From the NCBI RefSeq assembly GCF_030408455.1, contig NZ_CP046977.1, forward strand, positions 1,178,001-1,242,000: a stretch of DNA of 64,000 bases, given 5' to 3'. Every line of letters starts with the position of its first letter. Within the stretch, counting starts at the first letter, position 1. The notes below the pieces were generated by a model. It worked only from the letters and a program-made list of their open reading frames with translations. It was not told where the DNA came from and did not search any database. The stretch comes from Corynebacterium atrinae. GTDB lineage: Bacteria > Actinomycetota > Actinomycetes > Mycobacteriales > Mycobacteriaceae. Shown here one piece after another: positions 34,444 through 50,443 of the stretch. Position numbers and translations under genes: made by a program.

Positions 34444-35643
34444 ATGACTGCACGCGTCGTCCTCGCCTACTCCGGTGGCCTTGACACTTCCGTGGCCATC
34501 CCTTATCTGGCCAAGATGACCGGTGGCGAAGTTGTCGCTGTCTCCCTCGACCTGGGTCAGGGGGGCGAAGACATGGAGTCCGTGCGCCAGCGCGCGATCG
34601 ACTGCGGTGCTGTGGAGTCCATCGTCATTGACGCCAAGGACGAGTTTGCCAATGAATACTGCCTGCCCACCATCAAGGCCAACGGCATGTACATGAAGCA
34701 GTACCCGCTGGTCTCGGCGATTTCCCGCCCGTTGATTGTCAAGCACCTCGTCGAGGCCGCCCGTGAGCACGGCGGCACCCACGTCTCCCACGGCTGCACC
34801 GGCAAGGGCAACGATCAGGTGCGCTTCGAGGTCGGCTTCCGCAACACCAACCCGGATCTGGAGATCATTGCTCCGGCCCGTGACTACGCCTGGACCCGCG
34901 ACAAGGCCATCGCCTTCGCCGAAGAAATTGACCTGCCCATCGAGCAGTCCACGAAGTCGCCTTTCTCCATCGACCAGAACGTGTGGGGCCGCGCCGTCGA
35001 GACCGGCTTCCTGGAGGATCTGTGGAACCCGCCGACGAAGGACCTCTACTCCTACACCGAGGATCCTTCCCTGGGTAACGCCCCCGACGAGCTCATCATC
35101 TCCTTCGAAGGCGGCAAGCCCGTCGCCATCGATGGCCGCCCCGTCACCGTGCTGGAGGCAATTGAGGAGCTTAACCGTCGCGGCGGCGCACAGGGTGTTG
35201 GTCGTCTCGACATGGTCGAAGACCGTCTCGTCGGCATCAAGTCCCGCGAGATCTACGAGGCCCCTGGTGCCCTCGTCCTCATCAAGGCCCACGAGGCCCT
35301 CGAGGATGTTACCGTTGAGCGCGAACTGGCACGCTACAAGCGGCTTATCGACGCCCGCTGGTCCGAGGAGGTCTACGACGGCCTCTGGTACGGCCCGCTG
35401 AAGCGCTCCCTCGATGCCTTCATCGAGTCCACTCAGGAGCACGTCACCGGCGATATCCGCCTTGTTCTGCACGCTGGAAACATCGTGGTCAACGGCCGCC
35501 GCTCCAACCACTCGCTCTACGACTTCAACCTGGCCACTTACGACACCGGTGACACCTTCGACCAAACGCTGGCCAAGGGCTTCGTGGAGCTGCACGGACT
35601 GTCCTCCAAGATCGCCAACAGTCGGGACCGGGAGGCCAAGTAG
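34444..35643 (+). CDS. argG: Argininosuccinate synthase
   Basis: 399 residues. ATP pyrophosphatase loop [13 protein letters not shown] at the N-terminus, then [17 protein letters not shown] and [20 protein letters not shown] 34444 is preceded by AAGGAGAAATTTCC. The 70-base gap after argR could carry its own promoter, but no clear hexamers or ARG box were found. A 657-residue open frame on the opposite strand spanning argG and argH is a shadow. Converts citrulline and aspartate to argininosuccinate. Confidence 0.96.
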   Translation: MTARVVLAYSGGLDTSVAIPYLAKMTGGEVVAVSLDLGQGGEDMESVRQRAIDCGAVESIVIDAKDEFANEYCLPTIKANGMYMKQYPLVSAISRPLIVKHLVEAAREHGGTHVSHGCTGKGNDQVRFEVGFRNTNPDLEIIAPARDYAWTRDKAIAFAEEIDLPIEQSTKSPFSIDQNVWGRAVETGFLEDLWNPPTKDLYSYTEDPSLGNAPDELIISFEGGKPVAIDGRPVTVLEAIEELNRRGGAQGVGRLDMVEDRLVGIKSREIYEAPGALVLIKAHEALEDVTVERELARYKRLIDARWSEEVYDGLWYGPLKRSLDAFIESTQEHVTGDIRLVLHAGNIVVNGRRSNHSLYDFNLATYDTGDTFDQTLAKGFVELHGLSSKIANSRDREAK

Positions 35644-37077
<1,434 letters not shown>

Positions 37078-37089
37078 GTTGCTTCCCAA

Positions 37090-37123
37090 CCCCGACTCCT
37101 CGAACCCGAGGAGTCGGGGTTTT
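37090..37123 (+). terminator. Terminator of the arginine operon
   Basis: A perfect 13-bp stem (CCCCGACTCCTCG / CGAGGAGTCGGGG, 4-base loop) followed by TTTT, 12 bases after the argH stop. Confidence 0.93.
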
Positions 37124-37158
37124 CCCGTCCCCACGACCGCCAGGTACCATGAGCCATT

Positions 37159-37350
37159 ATGAGTCTTGATCCGCAACTGTTGGAGGTCCTGGCCTGTCCC
37201 AAGGACAAGGGCCCGCTGACCTATCTGGAAGATGAGAACGTCCTGGTCAACGAACGGCTCGGCCTCGCCTATCGCATTGACGACGGCATTCCCGTCATGC
37301 TCATCGACGAAGCGACCCCCTGGCCGCCGGCTTCCACCAACGAACAATAA
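37159..37350 (+). CDS. Trm112/UPF0434-family small protein
   Basis: 63 residues: SLDPQLLEVLACPKDKGPL at the start and AYRIDDGIPVMLIDEA at the end, the conserved Trm112-like pattern. The usual zinc-binding set is incomplete: only one Cys (ACPKDKG) is present, as in many bacterial UPF0434 members. Trm112 proteins are partners and activators of methyltransferases; the bacterial target is unknown. tyrS follows after 15 bases, so the two are probably co-transcribed. Confidence 0.88.
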   Translation: MSLDPQLLEVLACPKDKGPLTYLEDENVLVNERLGLAYRIDDGIPVMLIDEATPWPPASTNEQ

Positions 37351-37365
37351 AGGATCACCCATTTC

Positions 37366-38631
37366 ATGAACATCATTGACGAGCTGAGCTGGCGCGGGCT
37401 CATCAACCAGTCCACCGACCTCGACAAGCTGCGCGAGGCGACCGAAGCTGGCCCCATTACGTTGTACTGCGGCTTCGACCCAACCGGGCCCTCCCTGCAT
37501 GCCGGACACCTCGTGCCGCTGCTCATGCTCCGCCGCTTCCAACAGGCCGGGCACCGACCTCTCGTTCTCGCCGGTGGCGCCACGGGAATGATCGGCGATC
37601 CGCGCGATGTCGGCGAGCGCACCATGAACTCCGCCGACACCGTCGCCGACTGGTCCAGCCGCATTTCCGGCCAGCTGTCCCGCTTCGTCTCCTTCGACAG
37701 GGACAATGCTGCCCAAATGGTCAATAACAACGACTGGACCAAGAACCTCTCCGTCATCGCTTTCCTGCGAGACATCGGTAAGCACTTCCCGCTCAACACC
37801 ATGCTGGCGCGCGATACCGTCAAGCGCCGCCTGGAAAACGACGGGATCTCCTACACCGAGTTTTCCTACATGCTGCTGCAGGCCAACGACTTCGTGCAGC
37901 TTCGACGCAATTTCGACTGCACTTTGCAGGTCGGTGGTGGCGACCAATGGGGCAACCTCATTGCCGGTGTGGACCTCGTCCGCCGCATGGACGGCGAGGC
38001 AGTTCACGCCTTGACCGTGCCACTAGTGACGGACTCCGAAGGTAAGAAATTTGGCAAATCCACCGGCGGTGGATCCCTGTGGCTTGACCCGGAGATGACG
38101 AGCCCCTACGCGTGGTACCAATACTTCATCAACGCCGCCGATGCCGATGTCATCCGCTACTTGCGCTGGTTTACTTTCCTCACCCAAGAGGAACTCGACG
38201 AGCTTGAGGTCGAGGTTGCCGAGCGCCCCTTTAAACGCGAGGCCCAAAAGCGCCTCGCTCGGGAGATGACCAACCTGGTCCACGGCGAAGAAGCTACCGC
38301 TGCCGTGGAGTTGGCTGCGCAAGCGTTGTTTGGGCGTGCTGAGCTCAGCGACCTTGATGAAAAGACGCTGGCCTCTGCCGTGTCCGAGACCCAGGTGTTC
38401 GAGGTCTCGGGCGACCAGCCGCGCACGATCGTCGACCTGTTGGTTGGCTCTGGTCTTGCTGACTCTAAGGGCGCCGCTCGCCGGTCTGTGAAGGAGGGTG
38501 GCGTCTATGTCAACAATGTCCGGGTGGACAGTGATGAGTGGGAGCCTGCCGCCGGCGATCTGTTGCACGGATCGTGGTTGGTTCTACGGAGAGGGAAGAA
38601 GAACTTCGCTGGCGTCCGAGTGATCGGATAG
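37366..38631 (+). CDS. tyrS: Tyrosyl-tRNA synthetase
   Basis: 421 residues. Class I signatures: HAGHLVPL (HIGH-like, near residue 45), [17 protein letters not shown] and KFGKSTGG (KMSKS-like). The C-terminal S4 RNA-binding domain is seen in [24 protein letters not shown] 37366 is preceded by AAAGGATC. It charges tRNA-Tyr. Confidence 0.96.
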   Translation: MNIIDELSWRGLINQSTDLDKLREATEAGPITLYCGFDPTGPSLHAGHLVPLLMLRRFQQAGHRPLVLAGGATGMIGDPRDVGERTMNSADTVADWSSRISGQLSRFVSFDRDNAAQMVNNNDWTKNLSVIAFLRDIGKHFPLNTMLARDTVKRRLENDGISYTEFSYMLLQANDFVQLRRNFDCTLQVGGGDQWGNLIAGVDLVRRMDGEAVHALTVPLVTDSEGKKFGKSTGGGSLWLDPEMTSPYAWYQYFINAADADVIRYLRWFTFLTQEELDELEVEVAERPFKREAQKRLAREMTNLVHGEEATAAVELAAQALFGRAELSDLDEKTLASAVSETQVFEVSGDQPRTIVDLLVGSGLADSKGAARRSVKEGGVYVNNVRVDSDEWEPAAGDLLHGSWLVLRRGKKNFAGVRVIG

Positions 38632-38656
38632 CGGTCTCCTTCCGACTGATATCTGT

Positions 38657-38690
38657 GCCCCTACCTGGCGATTTGCCGGGTTGGGGCGTT
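38657..38690 (+). terminator. Probable tyrS terminator
   Basis: An imperfect hairpin (GCCCC-TA-CC-T-GGC / GCC-G-GG-TT-GGGGC, loop GATTT) followed by GTTT lies 26 bases after the tyrS stop. Weak U-run, but well placed before the rRNA promoter. Confidence 0.5.
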
Positions 38691-38771
38691 TCCAGTAACT
38701 TAGTCCAAGTCGCCGAGCAGGGCCGCGGGAAACCGAGACACTGTGAAGATGACACGGAGATTAACCAAGAG

Positions 38772-38801
38772 TTGACTTTGATTGAAGAGTTGAACTAAAG
38801 T
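38772..38801 (+). promoter_or_regulatory. rRNA operon promoter
   Basis: TTGACT (-35) and TAAAGT (-10) with an 18-base spacer, in an A/T-rich stretch, about 430 bases before the 16S gene. The -10 hexamer equals that of the infC promoter. Other promoters further upstream were not identified. Confidence 0.65.
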
Positions 38802-38852
38802 CGGATCTCCAGCCGCAGACGACGAGCCCTTGGGTGAGGAGCTGCGTGCGGA

Positions 38853-38877
38853 TGTTGTGTGAGAACTCAATAGTGTG
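38853..38877 (+). promoter_or_regulatory. boxA-like antitermination site, rRNA leader
   Basis: TGTTGTGTGAGAACTCAATA and following bases match the conserved element found in actinobacterial rRNA leaders and spacers, resembling the TGTTCTTTGAAAACT boxA family. A second copy is in the 16S-23S spacer. It is the expected Nus-factor loading site for rRNA antitermination. The remaining leader (38880-39229) is G/T-rich; nothing else was recognised. Confidence 0.6.
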
Positions 38878-39229
38878 CCAATGTACTTTTGTTTGTGATG
38901 ATGATTGTGCTGTTGGCCAGCTGTGCCCTCCGGCGTGTTGTTTGGTGGGTGTGGTTGGTGTGTGCCGGGTGGTACCTCTTCTTGGATCGGGTGCCACGGT
39001 AAATAACGCGCCATGTGCATGTCCTTGCCTGTGTGGTGGGGTGTGTGGGTGGTGAGTGTGTCCGGTACGTGCAGTGATGTATATCGTTGTCGTATATTTT
39101 TTTGCCCACCTTGTATCTTCCCCGTCGGGTTGTGGGGGTGGGTGTGAGCAGTTGATGATTTTTTAATCGTTGGTTGTTTGTTTTTTGGTTGGGTTTTGGG
39201 CTCTGCCTGGAATTGTTTCTTCTGAAATT

Positions 39230-44364
<5,135 letters not shown>

Positions 44365-44539
44365 CACGCTTGAGTGATTGAGTGTGGTGGTGTTGCGCAA
44401 CGTAACAAAAATAAACCAATGATCGCCCTTGTGGTGGTTGGTTCGCGTCCATTATGCAGTGTCTGACACAACACATCGTGTCACGAAACAGTTCACGTGC
44501 CTTGCCTTGTGTGGGGTGGGTGGTGTTGTTTCGGTGGGT

Positions 44540-44660
44540 GTGTCGGTGGTTGATGGCAGCAGGGAAACGCCCGGTCCCTTTCCGAACCCGGAAGCTAAGC
44601 CTGGTTGCGCTGATGGTACTGCACCTGGGAGGGTGTGGGAGAGTAGGTTACCGCCGACAC
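44540..44660 (+). rRNA. rrf: 5S ribosomal RNA
   Basis: About 121 bases, from GTGTCGGTGG to the complementary CCGCCGACAC, which form helix I. Internal ACGCCCGGTCCCTTTCCGAA and CCGGAAGCTAAGCCT are typical of 5S. It lies 175 bases after the 23S gene. Confidence 0.95.
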
Positions 44661-44680
44661 TAAAAACTTAAAAGAGGAAT

Positions 44681-44734
44681 GACAGGCGCGGCCTACCGAG
44701 TTGAGAGTCTTCTCCTCGGTAGGCCGCGCCTGTC
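44681..44734 (+). terminator. 20-bp perfect hairpin after 5S rRNA
   Basis: GACAGGCGCGGCCTACCGAG (44681-44700) and its perfect complement (44715-44734) flank a 14-base loop. The stem can be extended by ATG/CAT with a small bulge. The U-run after it is poor (CATTTG). It probably works together with the following hairpin as a double terminator of the rRNA operon, or as an RNase III target. Confidence 0.75.
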
Positions 44735-44743
44735 GTCATTTGT

Positions 44744-44763
44744 GCCCCCTTAGGGGCTTTTTT
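44744..44763 (+). terminator. Second rRNA operon terminator
   Basis: GCCCC-CTTA-GGGGC followed by TTTTTT, ten bases after the 20-bp hairpin and 15 bases before the next gene. A compact intrinsic terminator. Confidence 0.85.
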
Positions 44764-44778
44764 GGGAAGAATGGTTCT

Positions 44779-45675
44779 ATGTCTGATCGTCCGTCACGTG
44801 ACCGCAACCAGTCCAACAACCGCAAGCCCTCCCGGGGCGACCGCGACAACCGGGGTGAGCGGGGAGATCGTGCTGACCGCGGTGGCCGTCCAGATCGCCG
44901 TGGGGGACAGGGCGACCGTCGGCACGCACAGCGAGCCGGCGCGGAGCATTCTTCCTCCAACCGTTCCGCACCGCAGCGCTCAGGATTCCGCGAGGAGCGC
45001 CTGAACAAGCGGCTGACGGAACCGGATCTGCCGGCTGACATTGATATCCATGATTTGGATCCGATGGTTCTGCAAGACCTGAAGGTGTTGTCCAAGGACA
45101 ATGCGGAGGGCGTGGCCAAGCACATGATTATGGCTGCCACCCTCATGGAAGATGATCCGCAGTTGGCGTTGCGTCACGCGCAGGCGGCGAAGAACCGCGC
45201 TGGTCGCGTCGCTGTCGCCCGGGAGACCAATGGCATTGCTGCCTATCGGGCAGGAGAGTGGAAGGAAGCGCTGGCGGAGCTGCGCGCAGCGCGCAGGATG
45301 TCCGGCGGTCCAGGGTTGCTGGCGGTCATGGCTGATTGTGAGCGTGGCCTCGGCCGGCCCGAGAAGGCAGTTGAGTTGGGTCGTTCGGAGGAGGCTCGTC
45401 AGTTGGACGCTGAGGGCAAGGTCGAGCTGGCGATCGTCGTTGCCGGTGCACGCTTGGACATGGGTCAGGTTGATGCCGCGGTGGTGACCCTGCAGCGTTT
45501 GGAGCCATCGCTGGATGCGACCGGCCCCATCGCCGCCCGCCTCTCCTATGCCTACGCGGACGCCTTGGCCGCGGCGGGTCGGGTGGATGAGGCCAAAACG
45601 TGGTTTAGCCACGCCGACAAGATCGACGAGGATGAGCTGCTTGATGCTGCCGATCGTCTCGAGGAACTGGGCTAA
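44779..45675 (+). CDS. TPR-type protein with Arg/Gly/Asp-rich N-terminus
   Basis: 298 residues from ATG 44779; the open frame before it runs into the terminator hairpins and is not used. Residues 1-75 are a disordered, strongly charged region rich in R, G, D, N and S, with repeats such as GDRDNRGERGDRADRGGR, similar to RGG-type RNA-binding tails. From about 85 on the protein is helical with tetratricopeptide-like repeats: DPQLALRHAQAAKNRAGRVA, YRAGEWKEALAELRAARRM, and AYADALAAAGRVDEAKTWF. A scaffold or RNA-associated role can be guessed but is not shown. It precedes the HAD hydrolase gene by about 20 bases. Confidence 0.8.
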   Translation: MSDRPSRDRNQSNNRKPSRGDRDNRGERGDRADRGGRPDRRGGQGDRRHAQRAGAEHSSSNRSAPQRSGFREERLNKRLTEPDLPADIDIHDLDPMVLQDLKVLSKDNAEGVAKHMIMAATLMEDDPQLALRHAQAAKNRAGRVAVARETNGIAAYRAGEWKEALAELRAARRMSGGPGLLAVMADCERGLGRPEKAVELGRSEEARQLDAEGKVELAIVVAGARLDMGQVDAAVVTLQRLEPSLDATGPIAARLSYAYADALAAAGRVDEAKTWFSHADKIDEDELLDAADRLEELG

Positions 45676-45692
45676 CAAGTAGAGTCGTGGGC

Positions 45693-46685
45693 ATGAGTCT
45701 TCTCGCTTCACATGATGCCCTACTGCTGGATCTCGACGGAACCGTATGGGAGGGCGGGCGAGCTATTCCCGGTGCGGTAGAAGCTATTTCGGGTGCCGCT
45801 GCGGCTGGGGTCGACAGCATGTATGTCACCAATAACGCGATGCGCGGCCCCGGGGCGGTGGCGGAGAAATTGCGTGCCATTGGGCTGGAGACGAGCGAAG
45901 CGAACGTGGTTACCTCGGCGCAAGCTGCCATCGATATGGCTGCAGAGCATCTGCAACCCGGAGACAAGATTCTCATCGTCGGCACGGATTCTTTTCGGGC
46001 GCTGGCCATTGATGCGGGCTACGTGGTTGTCGATAGCGCCGAGGATGAGCCGAAAGCCGTGCTGCAGGGCATGAATCCGGACCTGGGATGGCGGGAGCTG
46101 TCCGAGGCCGCACTCGCCATCCGTCAAGGGGCACGTTACTTCGCATCTAATTTGGATACGACGCTGCCCACTGAGCGCGGCCTGATGGTCGGCAACGGAT
46201 CGATGGTGGCGGCCGTGGTCACGGCCACTGAGGTTGCTCCGCAGTCGGCTGGGAAGCCCGGCCCGGCGATGTTCTATTCAGCCGTCAACCGGCTTGGGGC
46301 GAAGTCGCCGCTGGCCGTGGGTGATCGCCTCGATACGGATATCCAGGGCGGCAACGCCGCGAAGATGCCCACCTTCCATGTCCTCACCGGGGTCTCTGGC
46401 GAACTCGCGCTCATCGAAGCGCCAGAGGATCAGCGCCCAACCTACATCGGCGAGACGCTGCTTGATCTCCACCAAGCTCCGGAGAACCTTCAGCCCGGCG
46501 CTCAGGGTGGGTTTACCGCTCGGATTGACGGTGCGGATATTCTCCTGGAGCGGGGAACCCCGGAGTCGACGTCCATCGAGGCCCTTCGGACGGTGTTGGA
46601 AGTCGCCTGGGCGGGGAAGAAGGAGCCTGCGCTCATCCGCCCCATGTCGGAGGATGCTGCTCGTGTCGTTGCTGGGTGGCGGTGA
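45693..46685 (+). CDS. HAD-superfamily IIA hydrolase (NagD-like)
   Basis: 330 residues from ATG 45693 (GTG 45687 is possible). Nucleophile motif ALLLDLDGTVWEGG (DxDGT), motif II VTNNAM, and the late Asp in VGDRLDTDIQGGNAAKMPT. The cap is of type IIA. Such enzymes dephosphorylate small phosphate esters, for example p-nitrophenyl phosphate or glycerol phosphates; the physiological substrate is unknown. Gene order TPR - HAD - small protein - tlyA - NAD kinase - recN is typical of corynebacteria. Confidence 0.87.
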   Translation: MSLLASHDALLLDLDGTVWEGGRAIPGAVEAISGAAAAGVDSMYVTNNAMRGPGAVAEKLRAIGLETSEANVVTSAQAAIDMAAEHLQPGDKILIVGTDSFRALAIDAGYVVVDSAEDEPKAVLQGMNPDLGWRELSEAALAIRQGARYFASNLDTTLPTERGLMVGNGSMVAAVVTATEVAPQSAGKPGPAMFYSAVNRLGAKSPLAVGDRLDTDIQGGNAAKMPTFHVLTGVSGELALIEAPEDQRPTYIGETLLDLHQAPENLQPGAQGGFTARIDGADILLERGTPESTSIEALRTVLEVAWAGKKEPALIRPMSEDAARVVAGWR

Positions 46686-46882
46686 CGAACCCAGTGGTCA
46701 ATCCAGCGGAGCTTGCCCGCAGGGCAAGCGAAGGCCAGTCGCATCGGTTGAGTCCGGCGGACGTCGATAAGCAGATCGAGGAGATCCTCGGCGAGACGGC
46801 CGAGGGGCTTGCAGCGGAGGCCGAGCAGCTCACCCGGGCGCACGCGGTGTTGCACCGGGCTTTGCAGGACAACGAGGGGTAG
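46682..46882 (+). CDS. Small conserved protein between HAD hydrolase and TlyA
   Basis: 66 residues from GTG 46682, which overlaps the stop of the HAD gene (GTGA). The chain is helical and charged: PAELARRASEGQSHRLSPADVDKQ, then IEEILGETAEGLAAEAEQLTRAHAVLHRAL, suggesting a coiled-coil helix pair. No known domain. Overlap with the upstream gene and 10-base gap to tlyA support real translation. Confidence 0.75.
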   Translation: MTNPVVNPAELARRASEGQSHRLSPADVDKQIEEILGETAEGLAAEAEQLTRAHAVLHRALQDNEG

Positions 46883-46892
46883 GAGGGCGCGG

Positions 46893-47717
46893 ATGGCCGT
46901 GTCACGGCGGCGTCTTGACGCCGAGCTAGTGCGCCGTAAGATCGCTCGTTCGCGCGAGCAGGCCGTGGAGATGATCAAGGCTGGTCGGGTGATCGTCGGG
47001 GGCTTCCCGGCGCTGAAGCCGGCGACGGTGGTGGAGCCGGAGGTCTCCATCCGCGTGGAGGATTCCGGCGATGAGAACTGGGCGTCGCGGGGGGCGCACA
47101 AACTGCTGGGGGCGCTGGAGGCCTTCGAGCCGTTGGGCCTATCCGTGAAAGGGAAGAAAGTCCTGGATGCGGGTGCGTCGACGGGTGGATTCACCGACGT
47201 CCTGCTTCGTCGCGGCGCGAGGGAGGTCGTCGCCGTCGACGTTGGCTATGGACAGCTGATCTGGCGCTTGCAGGACGATAAACGCGTGACGGTGCTCGAC
47301 CGGACGAACATCCGCAACCTCACCCAGGAGATGATGGACGGTCCCGCCGAGCTCATGGTCGGTGACTTGTCCTTCATTTCTCTTCGCCTAACTCTCCCGG
47401 CGATCGCCGATTCCTTGGTTGTCGGTGCGGACCTGTTGCCCATGGTGAAGCCACAGTTTGAAGTCGGTAAGGATCGTCTGGGCAACGGCGGTGTGGTGAA
47501 GAGCCCACAACTGCGCGCGGAGGTGACAACGGAGGTCGCTCAGTTTGCCCAAACGCTGGGATTGAGCTGCCACGGAGTGGTGGCCTCGCCGCTGCCGGGT
47601 CCGAGCGGGAACGTAGAATACTTCCTATGGCTGGTCAAGGATGGCGGCAAGACAGCCCCCACGCCGGAACAACTCAATGCCATGATCGACACGGCCGTCC
47701 AGGAAGGACCCCAGTGA
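46893..47717 (+). CDS. tlyA: 16S/23S rRNA (cytidine-2'-O)-methyltransferase TlyA
   Basis: 274 residues from ATG 46893 with AGGAGGGCGCGG upstream; the longer frame is rejected. N-terminal S4 domain: RRRLDAELVRRKIARSREQA and VEMIKAGRVIVGG. The FtsJ-like methyltransferase domain follows: VLDAGASTGGFTDVLLRRGA (SAM binding), VDVGYGQLIWRL and MVKPQFEVGKD. In mycobacteria TlyA methylates both rRNAs and its loss gives capreomycin resistance. The gene end overlaps the NAD kinase start. Confidence 0.93.
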   Translation: MAVSRRRLDAELVRRKIARSREQAVEMIKAGRVIVGGFPALKPATVVEPEVSIRVEDSGDENWASRGAHKLLGALEAFEPLGLSVKGKKVLDAGASTGGFTDVLLRRGAREVVAVDVGYGQLIWRLQDDKRVTVLDRTNIRNLTQEMMDGPAELMVGDLSFISLRLTLPAIADSLVVGADLLPMVKPQFEVGKDRLGNGGVVKSPQLRAEVTTEVAQFAQTLGLSCHGVVASPLPGPSGNVEYFLWLVKDGGKTAPTPEQLNAMIDTAVQEGPQ

Positions 47718-48646
47718 GCGCACCGACGACAGCCCGCACGGTATTGCTCGTCCCCCACACGGGACGGAGTTCTAACATCTCCGCTGCTGAGCGCACTGCG
47801 GAGCTGCTGCAGGCGGCCGGCATTAAGGTCAGGGTGCTGGTCCATCAGGATGGCCGCCCGTTGGAAGGCAGTGAGATTCTCTCACCGCTGGAGCGCGTCA
47901 CCCATTCCCAGACGGCCGCCGAGGGCTGCGAGCTGGTGCTGGTGCTGGGCGGCGACGGCACGTTCCTGCGCGCCGCTGACCTTGCCCACGCTGTCAACTT
48001 GCCGGTTCTTGGCATCAACCTTGGACATGTCGGCTTCCTCGCCGAGTGGGAGGCGGAGTCGCTGGATGAGGCAATCCGGCGGGTCATTGATCGCGAGTAC
48101 CGCATTGAGGACCGCATGACGATCGATGTCACGGTGTTGGACAACGACTTGGAGGTCATTGGTCGAGGCTGGGCGCTCAACGAGGTCAGCGTGGAAAACC
48201 TCAACCGGCGCGGCGTATTGGATGCCATCCTCGAGGTCGACGGGCGCCCGGTGTCGTCGTTTGGGTGTGACGGAGTCCTTATTTCCACCCCGACCGGTTC
48301 GACCGCGTATGCCTTTTCCGCTGGTGGTCCCGTATTGTGGCCGGAGCTCGATGCGATTTTGGTCGTGCCGAACAATGCGCACGCGCTGTTCACCAAGCCG
48401 CTGGTCGTGTCCCCGTACTCCACCGTTGCGGTCGAATCGAACCCCGATGCGTCGCCCGCGATGGCGGTTATGGATGGCTTCCGCCCGATTCCCATGCCGC
48501 CGGGATCGCGGGTCGAGGTGGTGCGCGGGCGTCGTTCTGTGCGGTGGGTGCGCCTGGATAACTCCACGTTCACGGATCGATTGGTGACGAAGTTGCGGCT
48601 GCCGGTGTCGGGATGGCGAGGTCCGCGGACCTCGACGAAGAACTAG
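47714..48646 (+). CDS. nadK: NAD kinase
   Basis: 310 residues from GTG 47714, overlapping the tlyA stop (GTGA), with AGGAAGGA upstream. Diacylglycerol-kinase-like fold: LVLVLGGDGTFLRAADLA (GGDGT, near residue 80), GINLGHVGFLAEWE, WALNEVSVENLNRR and STPTGSTAYAFSAGGPVLWP. It phosphorylates NAD to NADP. Gene name ppnK is also used. Confidence 0.95.
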   Translation: MSAPTTARTVLLVPHTGRSSNISAAERTAELLQAAGIKVRVLVHQDGRPLEGSEILSPLERVTHSQTAAEGCELVLVLGGDGTFLRAADLAHAVNLPVLGINLGHVGFLAEWEAESLDEAIRRVIDREYRIEDRMTIDVTVLDNDLEVIGRGWALNEVSVENLNRRGVLDAILEVDGRPVSSFGCDGVLISTPTGSTAYAFSAGGPVLWPELDAILVVPNNAHALFTKPLVVSPYSTVAVESNPDASPAMAVMDGFRPIPMPPGSRVEVVRGRRSVRWVRLDNSTFTDRLVTKLRLPVSGWRGPRTSTKN

Positions 48647-48673
48647 CACGAGTGTTCGCGTAGGCTGGCTCGC

Positions 48674-50395
48674 ATGCTCGCAGACATCGCCATTGAGAAT
48701 CTCGGCGTCATCCCAGCGGCCACGGCGGAATTAGCCGAAGGCCTCACGGTCCTGACCGGCGAAACTGGAGCCGGAAAAACTATGGTCGTCACCGGCCTAC
48801 GTCTGTTGGCTGGCGGTCGCGCCGACGCTTCCCGCGTGCGCAGCGGAGCAGCACAGGCCGTGGTTGAGGGGCGATTCATCGCCTCCGAGTCGGCGTCTAC
48901 CCAAGTAGAAGAGCTTGTCGACGCCGCCGGGGGTGCGGCCGACGAAAACGGCGAGTACATCGCCTCCCGCACCGTCAGTGCTGCGGGACGGTCCCGCGCC
49001 CATCTCGGCGGCCGATCAGTCCCCGCCGCGACCTTGGCCGAGTTCACGGCACCACTTTTGACCATCCACGGACAAAATGATCAGCTGCGCCTGCTGGCGC
49101 CCGAGCAGCAGTTGGCAGCCCTTGACCGATTTGATCCTCGCATCGCTCCCTTGCTGGCGGATTATCGTCAGAAGTATCGGGCGTGGCGCACGCTGTCGAA
49201 GGACTTGCAGGAGCGCACCGAGTCGCGGCGCGAATTGGCCCAGGAGATCGACCGCCTGCAGTTCGCTCTCGACGAAATCAATGCGGTTGACCCGGAGCCG
49301 GGGGAAGATTCTGCGCTGCTCATGCACATTCAACGCCTCCAGGATGTGGATAGTCTCCGGGAGCAAGCGACCACTGCGCTGGGGGCGATTGATGGCCCCG
49401 AGGTGTTTGGCGGGTACGAGACAGAAGAGGATGCTGCCTCGACCCTGCTCGGTCGAGCCGAAGCCGCCTTGCTGGCCTCCGAAGACTCAACGCTGAAGGA
49501 GTTGGGCGAGCGGTTGGCGGAGATGACGACTGGCTTGCGGGAAATCTCCGCCGAGCTGGGCAGCTATCTGGCTGACCTCCCATCCGATGTTGACCAGTTG
49601 GACGCGTTGCTCCAACGCCAACAGCAGTTGAAGGTGCTCACCCGCAAGTATGCCAACGACGCTGAGGGGGTCATCGCGTGGCGCGAAAAGGCCCGGGCTC
49701 GCCTCGCAAAGATCGATATCTCCTCCGAGGCTCTTGATGAGTTGAAGAAACAAGTCGTGGCGGCGAAGAAGGCACTAGGGGTGGCTGCAAAGAAGTTGAG
49801 CGCGGCCCGGGCGAAAGCAGCCCAAGCGCTGGGAGAGGCAGTCACCGCCGAGTTGCAGGGCCTGGCTATGGGCAAGTCACGCCTCATTGTCGACATCAGC
49901 GTCGGAGATCCAGGCAAGGATGGCGCGGACGCTGTGCAGCTCATGCTCGCCCCCAATTCCGCGGCGGAACCCCGCCCGCTGGCCGCCTCGGCCTCCGGTG
50001 GTGAGCTATCCCGGGTCATGCTCGCCCTGGAGGTGATTCTCTCCGCGGATAGTGAGGGGGCCACGTTGGTGTTTGATGAGGTTGACGCCGGGGTCGGTGG
50101 TCGGGCCGCCGTGGAGATTGGCCGCCGCCTCGCCCGCCTGGCCGGGCGCAACCAGGTCATTGTGGTGACCCACCTGCCCCAGGTCGCCGCCTACGCCGAT
50201 ACCCATTTGCTAGTGGCGAAGGACGTCGGCGACGACGCGGTCACCTCAGGGGTGCTCACCTTGAACGACCAGGAACGGGTGGAGGAACTAGCGCGGATGC
50301 TGGCCGGCCTCGATGGGAGCGACACCGGGCGCGCCCACGCGACTGAGCTGCTTGATCGGGCGCGGAGTGAGCGGGCGGAGTTTCGTTCGCACTAA
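48674..50395 (+). CDS. recN: DNA repair protein RecN
   Basis: 573 residues. SMC-like: N-terminal IENLGVIPAATAEL and Walker A LTGETGAGKTMVVTGL, Q-loop region THGQNDQLRLLAPEQQ (with IHGQND), a central coiled coil (about 170-370), signature SASGGELSRVMLALEVIL and Walker B ATLVFDEVDAGVGGRAA. RecN organises broken DNA ends for recombination. An SOS box was not evident just upstream. Confidence 0.95.
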   Translation: MLADIAIENLGVIPAATAELAEGLTVLTGETGAGKTMVVTGLRLLAGGRADASRVRSGAAQAVVEGRFIASESASTQVEELVDAAGGAADENGEYIASRTVSAAGRSRAHLGGRSVPAATLAEFTAPLLTIHGQNDQLRLLAPEQQLAALDRFDPRIAPLLADYRQKYRAWRTLSKDLQERTESRRELAQEIDRLQFALDEINAVDPEPGEDSALLMHIQRLQDVDSLREQATTALGAIDGPEVFGGYETEEDAASTLLGRAEAALLASEDSTLKELGERLAEMTTGLREISAELGSYLADLPSDVDQLDALLQRQQQLKVLTRKYANDAEGVIAWREKARARLAKIDISSEALDELKKQVVAAKKALGVAAKKLSAARAKAAQALGEAVTAELQGLAMGKSRLIVDISVGDPGKDGADAVQLMLAPNSAAEPRPLAASASGGELSRVMLALEVILSADSEGATLVFDEVDAGVGGRAAVEIGRRLARLAGRNQVIVVTHLPQVAAYADTHLLVAKDVGDDAVTSGVLTLNDQERVEELARMLAGLDGSDTGRAHATELLDRARSERAEFRSH

Positions 50396-50443
50396 CCCGC
50401 GCGCCTTCACCACCGATCGGGTCGCTCGCGTCACAATGACCCC

